DNA of 64,000 nucleotides from JBBQQG01 sp038216175. Its GTDB lineage: Bacteria > Patescibacteriota > Saccharimonadia > Saccharimonadales > OMJO01. The notes below the pieces were generated by a model. It saw only the letters and a list, made by a program, of their open reading frames with translations, did no database searches and had not been told where the DNA came from. Below, in pieces: positions 35,518 through 44,111 of the stretch. Where the stretch lies: contig JBBQQG010000001.1 of assembly GCA_038216175.1 (NCBI GenBank), positions 20,469 through 84,468 of the forward strand. Direction: 5' to 3'. How positions within the stretch are numbered: the first letter of the stretch is position 1; each line of letters begins with the position of its first letter. The translations under genes were made by a program, and so were the position numbers.

Positions 35518-36108
35518 TTACGGCTTTATAACGTGATCAACGACGCCGTATTTTTTAGCTTCTTCGGCTGGCATCCAATAATCGCGTTCCATGTCGTCTT
35601 GAATCTGCTTGACGGTTTTTCCTGTGTTTTTTGCCATAATCTCATTTAGTCGGTGTTTGATTCTTAAAGATTCTTTGAGATCGATTTCCATATCGGTAAC
35701 TTTACCTCGTGTACCGCTGCTTGGCTGGTGAATCATAACAGTACCGTTTGGTAGAATTGAGCGTTTGTCTTTAGCACCTGAACTAAGTAGAAATGCCGCT
35801 GCACTAGCCTGCACGCCGATTCCGACTGTTTGGATATCGGCTTTAACAAACTGCATTGTGTCATAAATCGCCAGTGCATCGTAGACACTTCCTCCGGGAC
35901 TATTGATATAAAGATAGATGTCTTTTTTAGAGTCTTGGTTATCTAAAAATAGCAGCTGGGCTACGATTAAGTTGGCTGTGTGCTCGTTAACGTCGGTACC
36001 TAAAAAGATTATCCGGTCTTTTAGCAGTCTCGAATAAATATCATATGCCCGTTCGACGCGGCCTTCGTTTTCTATAACAGTTGGTATCAAAATTGAATTA
36101 CTTGGCAT
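35518..36108 (-). CDS. clpP: ATP-dependent Clp protease proteolytic subunit
   Basis: The 196 residues have the catalytic triad in context: Ser102 in [11 protein letters not shown], His127 in [10 protein letters not shown] and an Asp at about 171 in IQDDMERD. Typical bacterial ClpP has ASMGA; here it is ASAAA. ClpP forms a 14-mer with a Clp ATPase. A CIRCE operator overlaps its promoter, so it should be heat-inducible through HrcA. AGGAGGG lies before the ATG. Confidence 0.97.
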   Translation of the reverse strand: MPSNSILIPTVIENEGRVERAYDIYSRLLKDRIIFLGTDVNEHTANLIVAQLLFLDNQDSKKDIYLYINSPGGSVYDALAIYDTMQFVKADIQTVGIGVQASAAAFLLSSGAKDKRSILPNGTVMIHQPSSGTRGKVTDMEIDLKESLRIKHRLNEIMAKNTGKTVKQIQDDMERDYWMPAEEAKKYGVVDHVIKP

Positions 36109-36130
36109 TATTGCCCTCCTTGTAATTACT

Positions 36131-36169
36131 ATGATACTAAAACTAGCACTCTCAAGTCAAGAGTGCTAA
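36131..36169 (-). promoter_or_regulatory. CIRCE operator overlapping the clpP promoter
   Basis: CTAGCACTC (36143-36151), a 9-base spacer and GAGTGCTAA (36161-36169) match the CIRCE inverted repeat (TTAGCACTC-N9-GAGTGCTAA) with one mismatch. On the minus strand a -35 box TTGACT (36155-36160) lies in the spacer, and a -10 box TATCAT (36131-36136) follows after 18 bases. HrcA bound here would block RNA polymerase. hrcA itself is not in the window. Confidence 0.9.
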
Positions 36170-36178
36170 TTTAAAATG

Positions 36179-36433
36179 TTAACTGTCTTTTTGATGTCCA
36201 ATTCGGCTGCCAATTGCACCGGCAGCAACGAGAATTAGCGCACCGATTCCGAATGTTGGCAGTACTTCTGCTATATGATTTGTCGCAATTTCTATTACTT
36301 CAGTCGTTAAAAAACTAATGCCAACGGCAGCTACAGTTACACCTGCGCCTAATTTAATTAAATGGTTTCTGTTGTCATGGTGTTCGACTTGCAGGCGTCT
36401 AGTATTTTCGACAGATTCGTTAAATGTATTCAT
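36179..36433 (-). CDS. Small membrane protein, unknown
   Basis: The 84 residues have a polar N-terminus (MNTFNESVENTRRLQVEHHD) and two hydrophobic segments at about residues 27-45 and 57-74. It ends just before the CIRCE element and starts 12 bases after the tig stop, so it may be cotranscribed with tig. No family is recognised. Confidence 0.6.
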   Translation of the reverse strand: MNTFNESVENTRRLQVEHHDNRNHLIKLGAGVTVAAVGISFLTTEVIEIATNHIAEVLPTFGIGALILVAAGAIGSRIGHQKDS

Positions 36434-36445
36434 ATTTTGTAATAA

Positions 36446-37720
36446 TTAACTATATGACCGTAGTTTATCTAGAGTTTTCTCGGTAAGCAGTCTAGAAGCG
36501 ATATCTCGCCTTGCTTCCGGCTTTTCGAGCTCAGCCTGCATCGGCTGATCTTTATATTGACCTTTTAGTAGCTGCATTCTGATTTCTAATTCCTCAGGTG
36601 TTACAGTCAGTTTTTCTTGTTCGGCAATCTCAGACAAAACCAGTCCGGCTTTTACTCGTTCTTTAGCTCCCGGCTCTAGTTCTTTTTTTAGCTCGTCTTC
36701 AGTTTTACCTTCTTCAGCTAAATATTCTGGGAAGGTCTGGCCGCGGTAGGTTAGGTTCTGTTTTAGTTCAGCTAGCGTTCTTTCGATTTGTTCGTCGATC
36801 AGTACCTGCGGCACAGTCGCTTTACTTTGCTCGGTGATTTGTTTTACTAGTTCAGCTTCGTGATTTCCATCGGCTTCATTTTGTCTTTCTATTTTAAGCT
36901 GGGTTTTAATATCTGTTTTTAGCTCTTTAACTGTTTTAAATGGTCCGGCTTTAGTTGCAAACTCATCATTAACTTCTGGTGGGATGACTTCATTAATCTG
37001 ATTTACAGTAATTGTAAAAGTGACGTCTTTAGATGCCAGTGCTTTTACGCCGTAGTCTTTGGGAAACTTTATTGTAAAAGTTTTAAGCTCGCTTGGCATA
37101 AGCCCAATAACTTCATCTTCAAATCCCGGTATAAAAGAATTGCTGCCTAGAACTAACGTATAATCTTTGCCGTCGGCGCCGTTTATAGCTTTTCCGTCTT
37201 TGTCGACCCCTTTAAAATCTAGTGTCACTTCATCGCCGTTCTTTGCTGCCCGTGTTACCGGCTTTTTTTCACCTAACTGTTTTTGGAGTGATTCAACTAC
37301 GTTGTCAACATCTTTTTCGGTAATCTTAACCTCGGTTTTTTCAACCTTTATTGCCTTATAGTCGGGCAGAACTACTTTTCCAAGTACTGATACTTCTGCG
37401 TCAAATTCTAAAATAGTATAAGGCACGAACTTTTTTAGATTTACTACCGGGCGGTCGACCGGTCGCAGCTTTACTTCAGCAGCGGCTGCCTGGTATAAGT
37501 GATTGACTGCTTCTTCTAGAAATTCTGTTTGCAATGCCTGCTGGTCGACGTTTTTCTCGACCATAGATATTGGTGCTTTGCCTTCTCTAAAGCCAGGAAG
37601 TTTTACCTTATCGACAAAGTGCGTTAGTACGTGGTCTTTAAGTGAAATAATTTCAGCTAGGTCAGCTACAATTATTAGCTTCACTTTTGAATCAGAAATA
37701 GTTTCCTTTGTCACCTTCAT
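36446..37720 (-). CDS. tig: Trigger factor
   Basis: The 424 residues show the three trigger-factor domains. The N-terminal ribosome-binding domain has the signature loop LPGFREGKAPISMVEK (near residues 41-56). The FKBP-like peptidyl-prolyl isomerase domain (about 155-235) begins GDEVTLDFKGVDKDGKAI, and the helical C-terminal chaperone arms follow. It docks on L23 (rplW, 9257-9616). It lies next to clpP, as in many bacteria. Confidence 0.95.
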   Translation of the reverse strand: MKVTKETISDSKVKLIIVADLAEIISLKDHVLTHFVDKVKLPGFREGKAPISMVEKNVDQQALQTEFLEEAVNHLYQAAAAEVKLRPVDRPVVNLKKFVPYTILEFDAEVSVLGKVVLPDYKAIKVEKTEVKITEKDVDNVVESLQKQLGEKKPVTRAAKNGDEVTLDFKGVDKDGKAINGADGKDYTLVLGSNSFIPGFEDEVIGLMPSELKTFTIKFPKDYGVKALASKDVTFTITVNQINEVIPPEVNDEFATKAGPFKTVKELKTDIKTQLKIERQNEADGNHEAELVKQITEQSKATVPQVLIDEQIERTLAELKQNLTYRGQTFPEYLAEEGKTEDELKKELEPGAKERVKAGLVLSEIAEQEKLTVTPEELEIRMQLLKGQYKDQPMQAELEKPEARRDIASRLLTEKTLDKLRSYS

Positions 37721-37762
37721 AGAAGGATATGCTAACAGACTGACTCGTTTTTTTCCAGTAGA

Positions 37763-38215
37763 TTAGCGTGATAAAACTGGCACAAGGAGATAGGTTGCGC
37801 CAATAAACCAGATAAATTCAAATATCCAACCATATGCCCGCTCGCCCCATTGAATCCAAGATAAAAATCTAATTAAAGGATACTTTTTCTTTGCTTTTTT
37901 ACGCCTTAGCTCGTCAATCCAATAAGGTAGCCAAAGCAGATCTGGGCTGGCCGCTACTACTCCGCAGATTAATAATAAAAACCAGTGCGTCGGTATAGCA
38001 AATAAAACAGTTAGAAGCACAATTAGTGCGACAATTGCGTCACTTGCTACAATTAACTTAAATTTGGACGATCTATGGGGTAGCTTGTCGTCGCCGTAAT
38101 GAGGCAAACTATCTAAAACTAAATGGGAGGCTAGTGCTAACGGTATTGCTACTAAAGGATGTGGGTAGGCAGCGGCCACTAATATTCCGGTTATCGTGTG
38201 ATTTGTGGCTGTCAC
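37763..38215 (-). CDS. Membrane protein with conserved His/Asp (DUF457-like)
   Basis: The 150 residues have several hydrophobic segments and the His/Asp pattern NHTITG (residues 5-10), ASHLVLDSLPHYGDD (about 29-43), reminiscent of the DUF457/YdjM membrane hydrolase group (H...HxxxDxxPH). No catalytic proof can be seen. It overlaps the end of hisS by four bases. Confidence 0.6.
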   Translation of the reverse strand: MTATNHTITGILVAAAYPHPLVAIPLALASHLVLDSLPHYGDDKLPHRSSKFKLIVASDAIVALIVLLTVLFAIPTHWFLLLICGVVAASPDLLWLPYWIDELRRKKAKKKYPLIRFLSWIQWGERAYGWIFEFIWFIGATYLLVPVLSR

Positions 38216-39519
38216 CCTTTACGGTAATCCTTGACGATACTGACGATTCGCTCGAGACCATGTGTTTCTTCATTGCTGGTTGTTAAATCTTTAATTACGT
38301 ACTGCTCGCTGGTTAGTTCTTTTTCACCTATAAACAGCGCATATTTTAGCTGCTTTTTAACTGCCGTTTTAATTTGCTTTTCTGTTTTTTGATCAGGACC
38401 GCCGATTGCTACGTTCAGTCCCATTTGCCGAAGCTCACTTGCTACACCGAGCGCCCTCTGATAGACGTCCCCGATAAAGACAACGAATATATCTGTTTCT
38501 ACTGTAATTTCCGGCATTAATTCGTGTAGTTCTAAGAAATTAGATAGTGTTACGTCGCCCATTCCAAAACCGACTATCGGTACCGGCTCAACACCAAACA
38601 TGCCAATTAGTCCTTCGTATCTACCTCCGCCGAACATACTGCGGTTATTGTCTGGGTGATTATCGAATACCTCGAAAACTATATCGGTATAGTAATCGAA
38701 TCCGCGCATTAATGTTGGATCGAATTCTGAGTTTTGTATGCCGGCAGTACCAAGCATTTGAAGTAACGTATCTAATTCTTTGGCTGATTCATGATCTTTT
38801 ATACTTTCTGGCAAGTCATCAAGATTTGTAGCCTTTAAATATTCAAATAACATCTCCGGTTCGTTTTTTTCTCTTTGCGACGGATTAAATATAGAGTCTA
38901 CTTGGCCACTAAACTGAACGAAATCCATTTTATGCATTTTATCTATTAATCTTATTAACGTAGTCGATTGGACTTCATCTAGTCCAAGAATGTCTTTTAT
39001 GAATGTATTTATTAGCTTTCGGCTATTAATCTTTATTGTATACATATCGCGTTTTGCTTTAAACGCTTTCATAATGGCATCACTGACTTGTATTATTTCA
39101 AAATCTGCTTCTATACCTTTAATACCAAATAGATCAACATTGAGTTGCCAGAACTCACGAAGCCTGCCTCTTTGAGGCCTTTCATAGCGCCACATGTTAG
39201 GAATTGAGTACCAGCGTAGTGGATAAGGTAGTTCTTGCCTTTTAGCTGCGACCATTCGGCTAACAGTAGGAGTCATTTCTGTTCTGATTGTTACAGAACG
39301 TCCACCGCGGTCTTCAAATGTGTATGTTTGTTCGTTTACTATTTCATCACTTGTTTTCGACGCAAATAGTTCAGTCGGTTCAAGTATAGGAGCGTCGTAT
39401 TCTTCATAACCGAATCTCTCGACTGTTTCTCGCATTACTTTAAACAGATATTTTTGTAGACGTTTATCTTCAGGATAATAGTCTCTAGCACCTTTATATG
39501 GTTGTGTTGATAATGCCAT
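38212..39519 (-). CDS. hisS: Histidyl-tRNA synthetase
   Basis: The start at 39519 gives 435 residues beginning MALSTQPYKGARDYYPEDKR; the frame stays open 38 codons further upstream without synthetase similarity. Class II motifs are present: motif 2 FRTEMTP-like (TIRTEMTPTVSRMVA) and RYERPQRGRLREFWQLNVDL, the His-specific FDYYTDIVFEVFD, motif 3 GGGRYEGLIGMFG and VPIVGFGMGDVTL, and an anticodon-binding domain at the end. Confidence 0.95.
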   Translation of the reverse strand: MALSTQPYKGARDYYPEDKRLQKYLFKVMRETVERFGYEEYDAPILEPTELFASKTSDEIVNEQTYTFEDRGGRSVTIRTEMTPTVSRMVAAKRQELPYPLRWYSIPNMWRYERPQRGRLREFWQLNVDLFGIKGIEADFEIIQVSDAIMKAFKAKRDMYTIKINSRKLINTFIKDILGLDEVQSTTLIRLIDKMHKMDFVQFSGQVDSIFNPSQREKNEPEMLFEYLKATNLDDLPESIKDHESAKELDTLLQMLGTAGIQNSEFDPTLMRGFDYYTDIVFEVFDNHPDNNRSMFGGGRYEGLIGMFGVEPVPIVGFGMGDVTLSNFLELHELMPEITVETDIFVVFIGDVYQRALGVASELRQMGLNVAIGGPDQKTEKQIKTAVKKQLKYALFIGEKELTSEQYVIKDLTTSNEETHGLERIVSIVKDYRKG

Positions 39520-39536
39520 GGTTAGTCTTAATACAT

Positions 39537-39564
39537 ATTGTATATATAAATGTATAAGCTTCAA
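39537..39564 (-). promoter_or_regulatory. Promoter of hisS with very short leader
   Basis: On the minus strand TTGAAG (39559-39564) and TACAAT (39537-39542) are 16 bases apart. Transcription would begin near 39530, only about 11 bases before the hisS ATG, and no ribosome-binding sequence is seen. Confidence 0.5.
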
Positions 39565-39909
39565 AATGGATAGTTGGCTATCAGAATAAATTACAGTAAT
39601 CAAAAATACGGGGTGCTGTCCTTGATATTGCACTATTAAATAATTATGACCCAGTTGTTGCCAAGCTATAGAAGTATTACTTGAGTCACAGTTTATCTGT
39701 GTAGTACTATTACGCAGATCAAAGCTTTCCTTACAAGTAAGAGTAAATTACCGTTAAAAGATTACGAAGAAAGTGACTCATCTTTCAGTAGATCTAAAGC
39801 ACTTTTTCGTGACCCTAAGCTATTCGGTTTATAAGGAAATAGTAGGAGAGGTTACTAGATGGAATGAGATTTTTAAAGGCTCTAAATACTCACTTTCATA
39901 ACAGAACAA
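39565..39909. other. Intergenic region without recognised genes
   Basis: No supported gene is seen in these 345 bases. A small perfect hairpin, CACAG (39687-39691) with CTGTG (39697-39701) around a 5-base loop, is the only visible structure. The region marks the boundary between housekeeping genes and the accessory block. Confidence 0.3.
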
Positions 39910-40950
39910 TCATAAAACAAAATATATTCTGCTACTTTCTGGGTTTGATATTACCCACTTCATTATTATACCTTTTTCATTCTCCCATTTTAGTAATTGT
40001 GGCATTTTGAAGAATACACCTTCATCAAGAGGTATATTAGGAAACGGATTATGGAACACTTGCATTTGAAAACTAGATTTTTCCCTTAACGAGCAATACA
40101 GAACCGCACTTAGTCCTGTCCGCTTCCCAAACCATTCCAGATTCTCGTCCTTGCTTGGTGTGAAATGTCCGCTTCTGTCTTTATGCCACATCGGCGGATT
40201 ATCATGATCTCCAAAGGTAATCATATCTCTACCAAATAGCGTTCTATCAATAGTGGTTTCACTCATTCGAATACGCCCAACCCCGTCAGCAATCATAACT
40301 ATTAGCGGAAGTTTAGTTTTTTTAGAGCTATATTTATTAGCTTTATCATCTAGAACTGATTTAATTCTGTCTGAATAATCAGGCACAGCTCCACCAACGT
40401 CCATAACTGAAAGTACACAACCACCAGTAGGTTTAGGTGCGTCAATAATCGCTTGGACCTTAAGAGAAAGACTATGATGACCGAAGTTCATCTCATACCG
40501 TTTTGAAGTGTTAGTAGTATCGAGTTTATCAACCCAGTCCTTCACCATTTTCGCCACAACCTTAAGTTTGACCTTGTCGTTTGGGTTAATCAAATAGTGT
40601 AAGTCTAGCTTAAATGGAGTAGAGATTGCGCTTATCGCCTCTGTTACTTCCTGCACCTTCTTGTTAGATGTTTTTATATCTTTGCTATCCATTGTGGTTG
40701 CGACTTCAAGAATAAACTTATATCCAGATTTTGTTGTAACTAGAAAGTCAGGATTTTTACCAGTGACGACTTTTGGCTCATATTCGATTGTCCAGCCTTC
40801 TTCAAGACAATATTGATGGGTGACTAATTCATAGAGGGTAGGTATAAATACCTCATCTTCCAGACTTTTTAACTTGTTTTTAAACTTTGGCTTATGTTCT
40901 TCTGGTAGATTTTTATACCATTTCTCGATTAATTGTCTTAACAGACGCAA
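39910..40950 (-). CDS. PD-(D/E)XK-nuclease-like protein, possibly 5'-truncated
   Basis: The 346 residues contain a segment like a restriction-endonuclease fold core: WTIEYEPKVVTGKNPDFLVT (residues 53-72, with PD at 67-68), a hairpin and FILEVATTMD (79-88). The usual ExK Lys is Ala, so activity is doubtful. The rest is not recognised. The first codons lie antisense to a decayed HAD gene, so the true N-terminus may have been lost at this junction. Confidence 0.5.
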   Translation of the reverse strand: MRLLRQLIEKWYKNLPEEHKPKFKNKLKSLEDEVFIPTLYELVTHQYCLEEGWTIEYEPKVVTGKNPDFLVTTKSGYKFILEVATTMDSKDIKTSNKKVQEVTEAISAISTPFKLDLHYLINPNDKVKLKVVAKMVKDWVDKLDTTNTSKRYEMNFGHHSLSLKVQAIIDAPKPTGGCVLSVMDVGGAVPDYSDRIKSVLDDKANKYSSKKTKLPLIVMIADGVGRIRMSETTIDRTLFGRDMITFGDHDNPPMWHKDRSGHFTPSKDENLEWFGKRTGLSAVLYCSLREKSSFQMQVFHNPFPNIPLDEGVFFKMPQLLKWENEKGIIMKWVISNPESSRIYFVL

Positions 40951-41222
40951 ATGATGAACAGTTCAAAGAGTATAACCTAGCTAGATCCCCTTATGAGATT
41001 TTTACTCTAAAACATGATCCAGAGAAGACTGATCCAGCTTACTATAACAAGCTGCTCAATCATTATGGCTTTAGAGTTGAGGATGTCATTTACTTTGAAC
41101 ACAACGTTGCCGCTGTTAAGAGCGCAGTATCTGTAGGAATTAAGACGTACTTCTACGATCATACTAAAGCTGACTTAGGTGCACTCAAGCAGTTTATAGA
41201 TGTAAACCTTACTGATGGCTGA
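40931..41222 (+). pseudogene. C-terminal remnant of a HAD-superfamily hydrolase
   Basis: The frame reads IVLTDANDEQFKEYNLARSP and continues to the HAD motif IV region VIYFEHNVAAVKSAVSVGIK, ending TDG. Motif II and later parts are present, but motif I and the N-terminal half are missing: upstream sequence runs directly into the 5' end of the minus-strand nuclease-like gene. No own start or promoter is seen. It is a truncated gene. Confidence 0.65.
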
Positions 41223-41583
41223 GTTGTATCAAATTGACGGTATATCTGGTACCGGAAAGACCTCATTGGCTGTAGAGTTGACCGGTAGAGGCTACGACGC
41301 TGTTGACTCCGACGGATCGTTTGGATATTTTGGTAACTCAAAAACAGGTCTGCCGACAGACGAGAAAACACAAATGAACTGGATTTGGTAAATGGCAGAG
41401 GATCTGTCTAACCGTAGTTCTGATTTATTTGAGTTCCCTGAAAAACTCGAATAAATACTTGAGCGTTTACATAAGCAATACCGACTTGGAATTGTAACTA
41501 GTCGTATTAAAGCTGGAATGGATGATGTGTTTAGCGCCTGTAATAAAAAGATGTGGAGCACATTACAACTGCTTCGTAACTGA
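41215..41583 (+). pseudogene. Decayed P-loop kinase gene with HAD-like remnant, in-frame stops
   Basis: The frame starts MAELYQIDGISGTGKTSLAV, a good Walker A (GISGTGKT) of the type found in small P-loop kinases, and overlaps the HAD remnant stop by eight bases. It is interrupted by TAA at 41389-41391 and again at 41452-41454. The last part reads ILERLHKQYRLGIVTSRIKA, like a HAD motif II region. These are remnants of two genes that are no longer functional. Confidence 0.6.
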
Positions 41584-41596
41584 AGAGGTATATCTG

Positions 41597-42271
41597 TTAC
41601 TGCACAAGGTCGGCATATACAACCAGTCGCTGAGAATAGCCGTTAATTGATTTGTCCCATTTTCCGGCACACGTAATGAGATTTAAATGTGCCTTGTTTG
41701 ACTCACCGAAGATGGTTATTAGTGGTGATTTTGCGACATCATATTTGCGAGTTGATGTGATAACAAAGTGTTGACTTACTTGAGTGTCGTTCTGAATATA
41801 AAGAGAATCGCCTGGAACAAGTTGGTCAATGTTCCAAAATACACCCTTACCTTGTCCGAGTATCTGATTATGACCATCAATAACTGCATTGCCGTGCTGA
41901 CCAGGCTTCGGGCCGTTTCTATACCATCCAGCATAGTTTGTATCTTGAGGTACAGCCATTTCTCCATTTTTTGTGACTCCTACGCCCACAACTGCTATAT
42001 TTTCGTTTAGTTTAGGAATCAGTATATGAAATATTGGTTTAGAAGGTTGGGACGTATTCGATTCTGTTTGTTGCTGACCTGTAGCAAAAACTTTACTTGG
42101 CGAACTTAACGAAATAATTGGTCCAAGTGATTGACGTTGAAACATTAATACGTAGGTAATCATTGGAAAGATGATTAGTGTAGCTACAAAGATACGTTTC
42201 TTCCAATAATGTGTACGTATAGGCATACGTTTATCAAAATAATAATGCTTACGGCGAATTATGTTTATCAT
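41597..42271 (-). CDS. Class E/F-like sortase
   Basis: The 224 residues have an N-terminal membrane anchor (about residues 27-44, RIFVATLIIFPMITYVLMF), then the sortase beta-barrel with catalytic His134 in AVIDGHN, Cys201 in LNLITCAG and Arg215 in YSQRLVV. Sortases cleave a sorting signal and attach surface proteins. The neighbour upstream, nine bases away, ends with an MPDTG signal and is the obvious substrate. Confidence 0.88.
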   Translation of the reverse strand: MINIIRRKHYYFDKRMPIRTHYWKKRIFVATLIIFPMITYVLMFQRQSLGPIISLSSPSKVFATGQQQTESNTSQPSKPIFHILIPKLNENIAVVGVGVTKNGEMAVPQDTNYAGWYRNGPKPGQHGNAVIDGHNQILGQGKGVFWNIDQLVPGDSLYIQNDTQVSQHFVITSTRKYDVAKSPLITIFGESNKAHLNLITCAGKWDKSINGYSQRLVVYADLVQ

Positions 42272-42279
42272 ACCGTACC

Positions 42280-43698
42280 TTACACCTTGATATATAACTT
42301 AGTACGAATTCGTCGCAGAATTAGTATGGAAGTTATGGCGATAGAAACAACTGGAATAGTGTAGTTCCAAGCAAAACTATTCTTAATAATACCCGTATCA
42401 GGCATAGCTTTCGGAATAACCAAATTAGAATTTAGGACATTTGATGATGGTCCAGGGCAGGATGTATTGCCTGTATTTCCGGTAACAGGATCAAAACTCC
42501 AGACAATACCGGCATCGCCTGTAGCGAAGAAACATCCAAGGTCTGAGTAGGTATATCCATAATCGCCGGTGTTTCCACTATTAACACTCGGCCAGAAATG
42601 TGGGCCACCGAAACCTGCACATCGCGCCGGCACGCTAAAGTCGTAGCAATCAGCAAAGCCACCATTCGGCTGATAGAATGCGAAGTATGTCTTATTACCA
42701 AATCGAGTTTCTTCACGAGCAAATGAACCAGGTAACCCTGTCATTAAACCTGCCAGTGGAGTAACTGGCGTTGATGTATTAAGATCAAAACATGTTGGAC
42801 CGTCAGGTCCAAAGCCGGCAATACATACAGCATTTGCTGTTCCCGTCGTAGAATATGAAGCAAATATCGAACCTATCCCTTCGTGTGCAACAGTACTGGT
42901 ACCGGCCAGATCAACACCATTTGTCCAACCTGCACATCTAGCATCAGTCAGGGTGTCATAACAAGTTAATCTAGCATCTGCAGGAGTTGACTGGGACCAA
43001 TAATTTACAACCAGGTAAACGTTAGTTCCAATTACTTCTCTAGGTAAACGAAGGGAAGTGCCATCATAAGCCGGCATAGTTGCATCCCCGGCGGCAATGT
43101 CATACGGTTGACCAATGCAGGCGGCTAATGTATTTAGATCATAGCAGTACGCTTTTACATCTTCACCGATACCGTATAAGCGGTTGCCAACCTGTTCTAA
43201 TCCATCAAATGCAGAGGCATTTGGAGAATTATTCATTACTAATGTCCCAAGTGGTATATAACCGCAATTAGTCCCCGCTTCTAAATCAAAACAGCCTATA
43301 CCGTTATCCGCGCTTCTCTGTGCAGCGTAGTAAAGTTTTGAACCAACCATAATGTAGTGCGGATAAAAGCTTGTACTAATATCATCCACGCCGGTGTTTG
43401 ATGATCCTAAAGTAGAACTAAAATATTTAGGATAACCTACACATATACCACTGGTAGTCGTAGACACACAGTTAATATTGCTATTAGGCGTGGCAGTACC
43501 ACTCGGCTTCCTGTGATGGTAAATTGTATACACTTGAGTTTGCCCACTTAGAGTTTTATAGACAATAGGTGTATAACCATCACCTCCCGTAGCAGAGATG
43601 ACAGAGATAGCTGAGACGTGACCTGTTCGGGCTATAAAACAGATTGAAAATATCAGGAAAATAATAAATAATAATCCCGACCTTGTTTTGTATTTCAT
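42280..43698 (-). CDS. Sortase-anchored surface protein (MPDTG signal)
   Basis: The 472 residues begin with a signal peptide (hydrophobic residues about 8-30, LLFIIFLIFSICFIARTGHV) and end with MPDTG (432-436), a hydrophobic helix and the basic tail RRIRTKLYIKV, the classical cell-wall sorting arrangement with Met for Leu. Between them are many repeats of about 45-50 residues with paired cysteines around short loops (for example CYDLNTLAACIG, CYDTLTDARCAG, CFDLNTSTPV), suggesting a beta-propeller-like domain. It is cotranscribed with the sortase. Confidence 0.85.
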   Translation of the reverse strand: MKYKTRSGLLFIIFLIFSICFIARTGHVSAISVISATGGDGYTPIVYKTLSGQTQVYTIYHHRKPSGTATPNSNINCVSTTTSGICVGYPKYFSSTLGSSNTGVDDISTSFYPHYIMVGSKLYYAAQRSADNGIGCFDLEAGTNCGYIPLGTLVMNNSPNASAFDGLEQVGNRLYGIGEDVKAYCYDLNTLAACIGQPYDIAAGDATMPAYDGTSLRLPREVIGTNVYLVVNYWSQSTPADARLTCYDTLTDARCAGWTNGVDLAGTSTVAHEGIGSIFASYSTTGTANAVCIAGFGPDGPTCFDLNTSTPVTPLAGLMTGLPGSFAREETRFGNKTYFAFYQPNGGFADCYDFSVPARCAGFGGPHFWPSVNSGNTGDYGYTYSDLGCFFATGDAGIVWSFDPVTGNTGNTSCPGPSSNVLNSNLVIPKAMPDTGIIKNSFAWNYTIPVVSIAITSILILRRIRTKLYIKV

Positions 43699-44111
43699 TT
43701 TTCTCTCTTTATTTGTTATTTGCGAATGCCTTCAGTCTTAACCGTTAGCATAATTACTATGTACTATACATACAGATGAGAGTAATGCAAATAGATAATT
43801 TAAAAGCATTTATTAGCAAAGACAAGAAAGCAAATTTAAGGACTCCGAGAGTTTTATTACAACTAAGCTAACTTGTACTTATAAGCCGTCTTTAAGTATC
43901 ATAAAAGTATATATCGTGAGTTCGCATATTCGATCCTTGCCGCTCCATAATCACTGGTATTACTTAAATACATTCAGAAATATTGTCAGATAAAAAGCTA
44001 TATATAACATCTGGTGAAGTTGATTCTTTAGCTTCGAAAGTATCTGTAAAATTCTAAAAATGATAATATAGTCAACCTATATTAATCCACAAGCAATTTG
44101 ACAGACGATAT
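43699..44111. other. Divergent intergenic region
   Basis: These 413 bases separate the sortase operon from the FG-GAP gene. A 28-codon plus-strand frame at 43785-43871 (start MQIDNLKAFISKDKKANLRT) has no ribosome-binding site and is not supported as a gene. No clear promoter pair was found. Confidence 0.3.

Noticed and set aside
40887..41222. 111-codon plus-strand frame as an intact gene
   Set aside because: Its first 15 codons are antisense to another gene and it lacks the N-terminal half of a HAD protein; annotated as a remnant.
43785..43871. 28-codon plus-strand frame MQIDNLKAFISKDKKANLRT
   Set aside because: Too short, without a ribosome-binding site or recognisable family; treated as intergenic.
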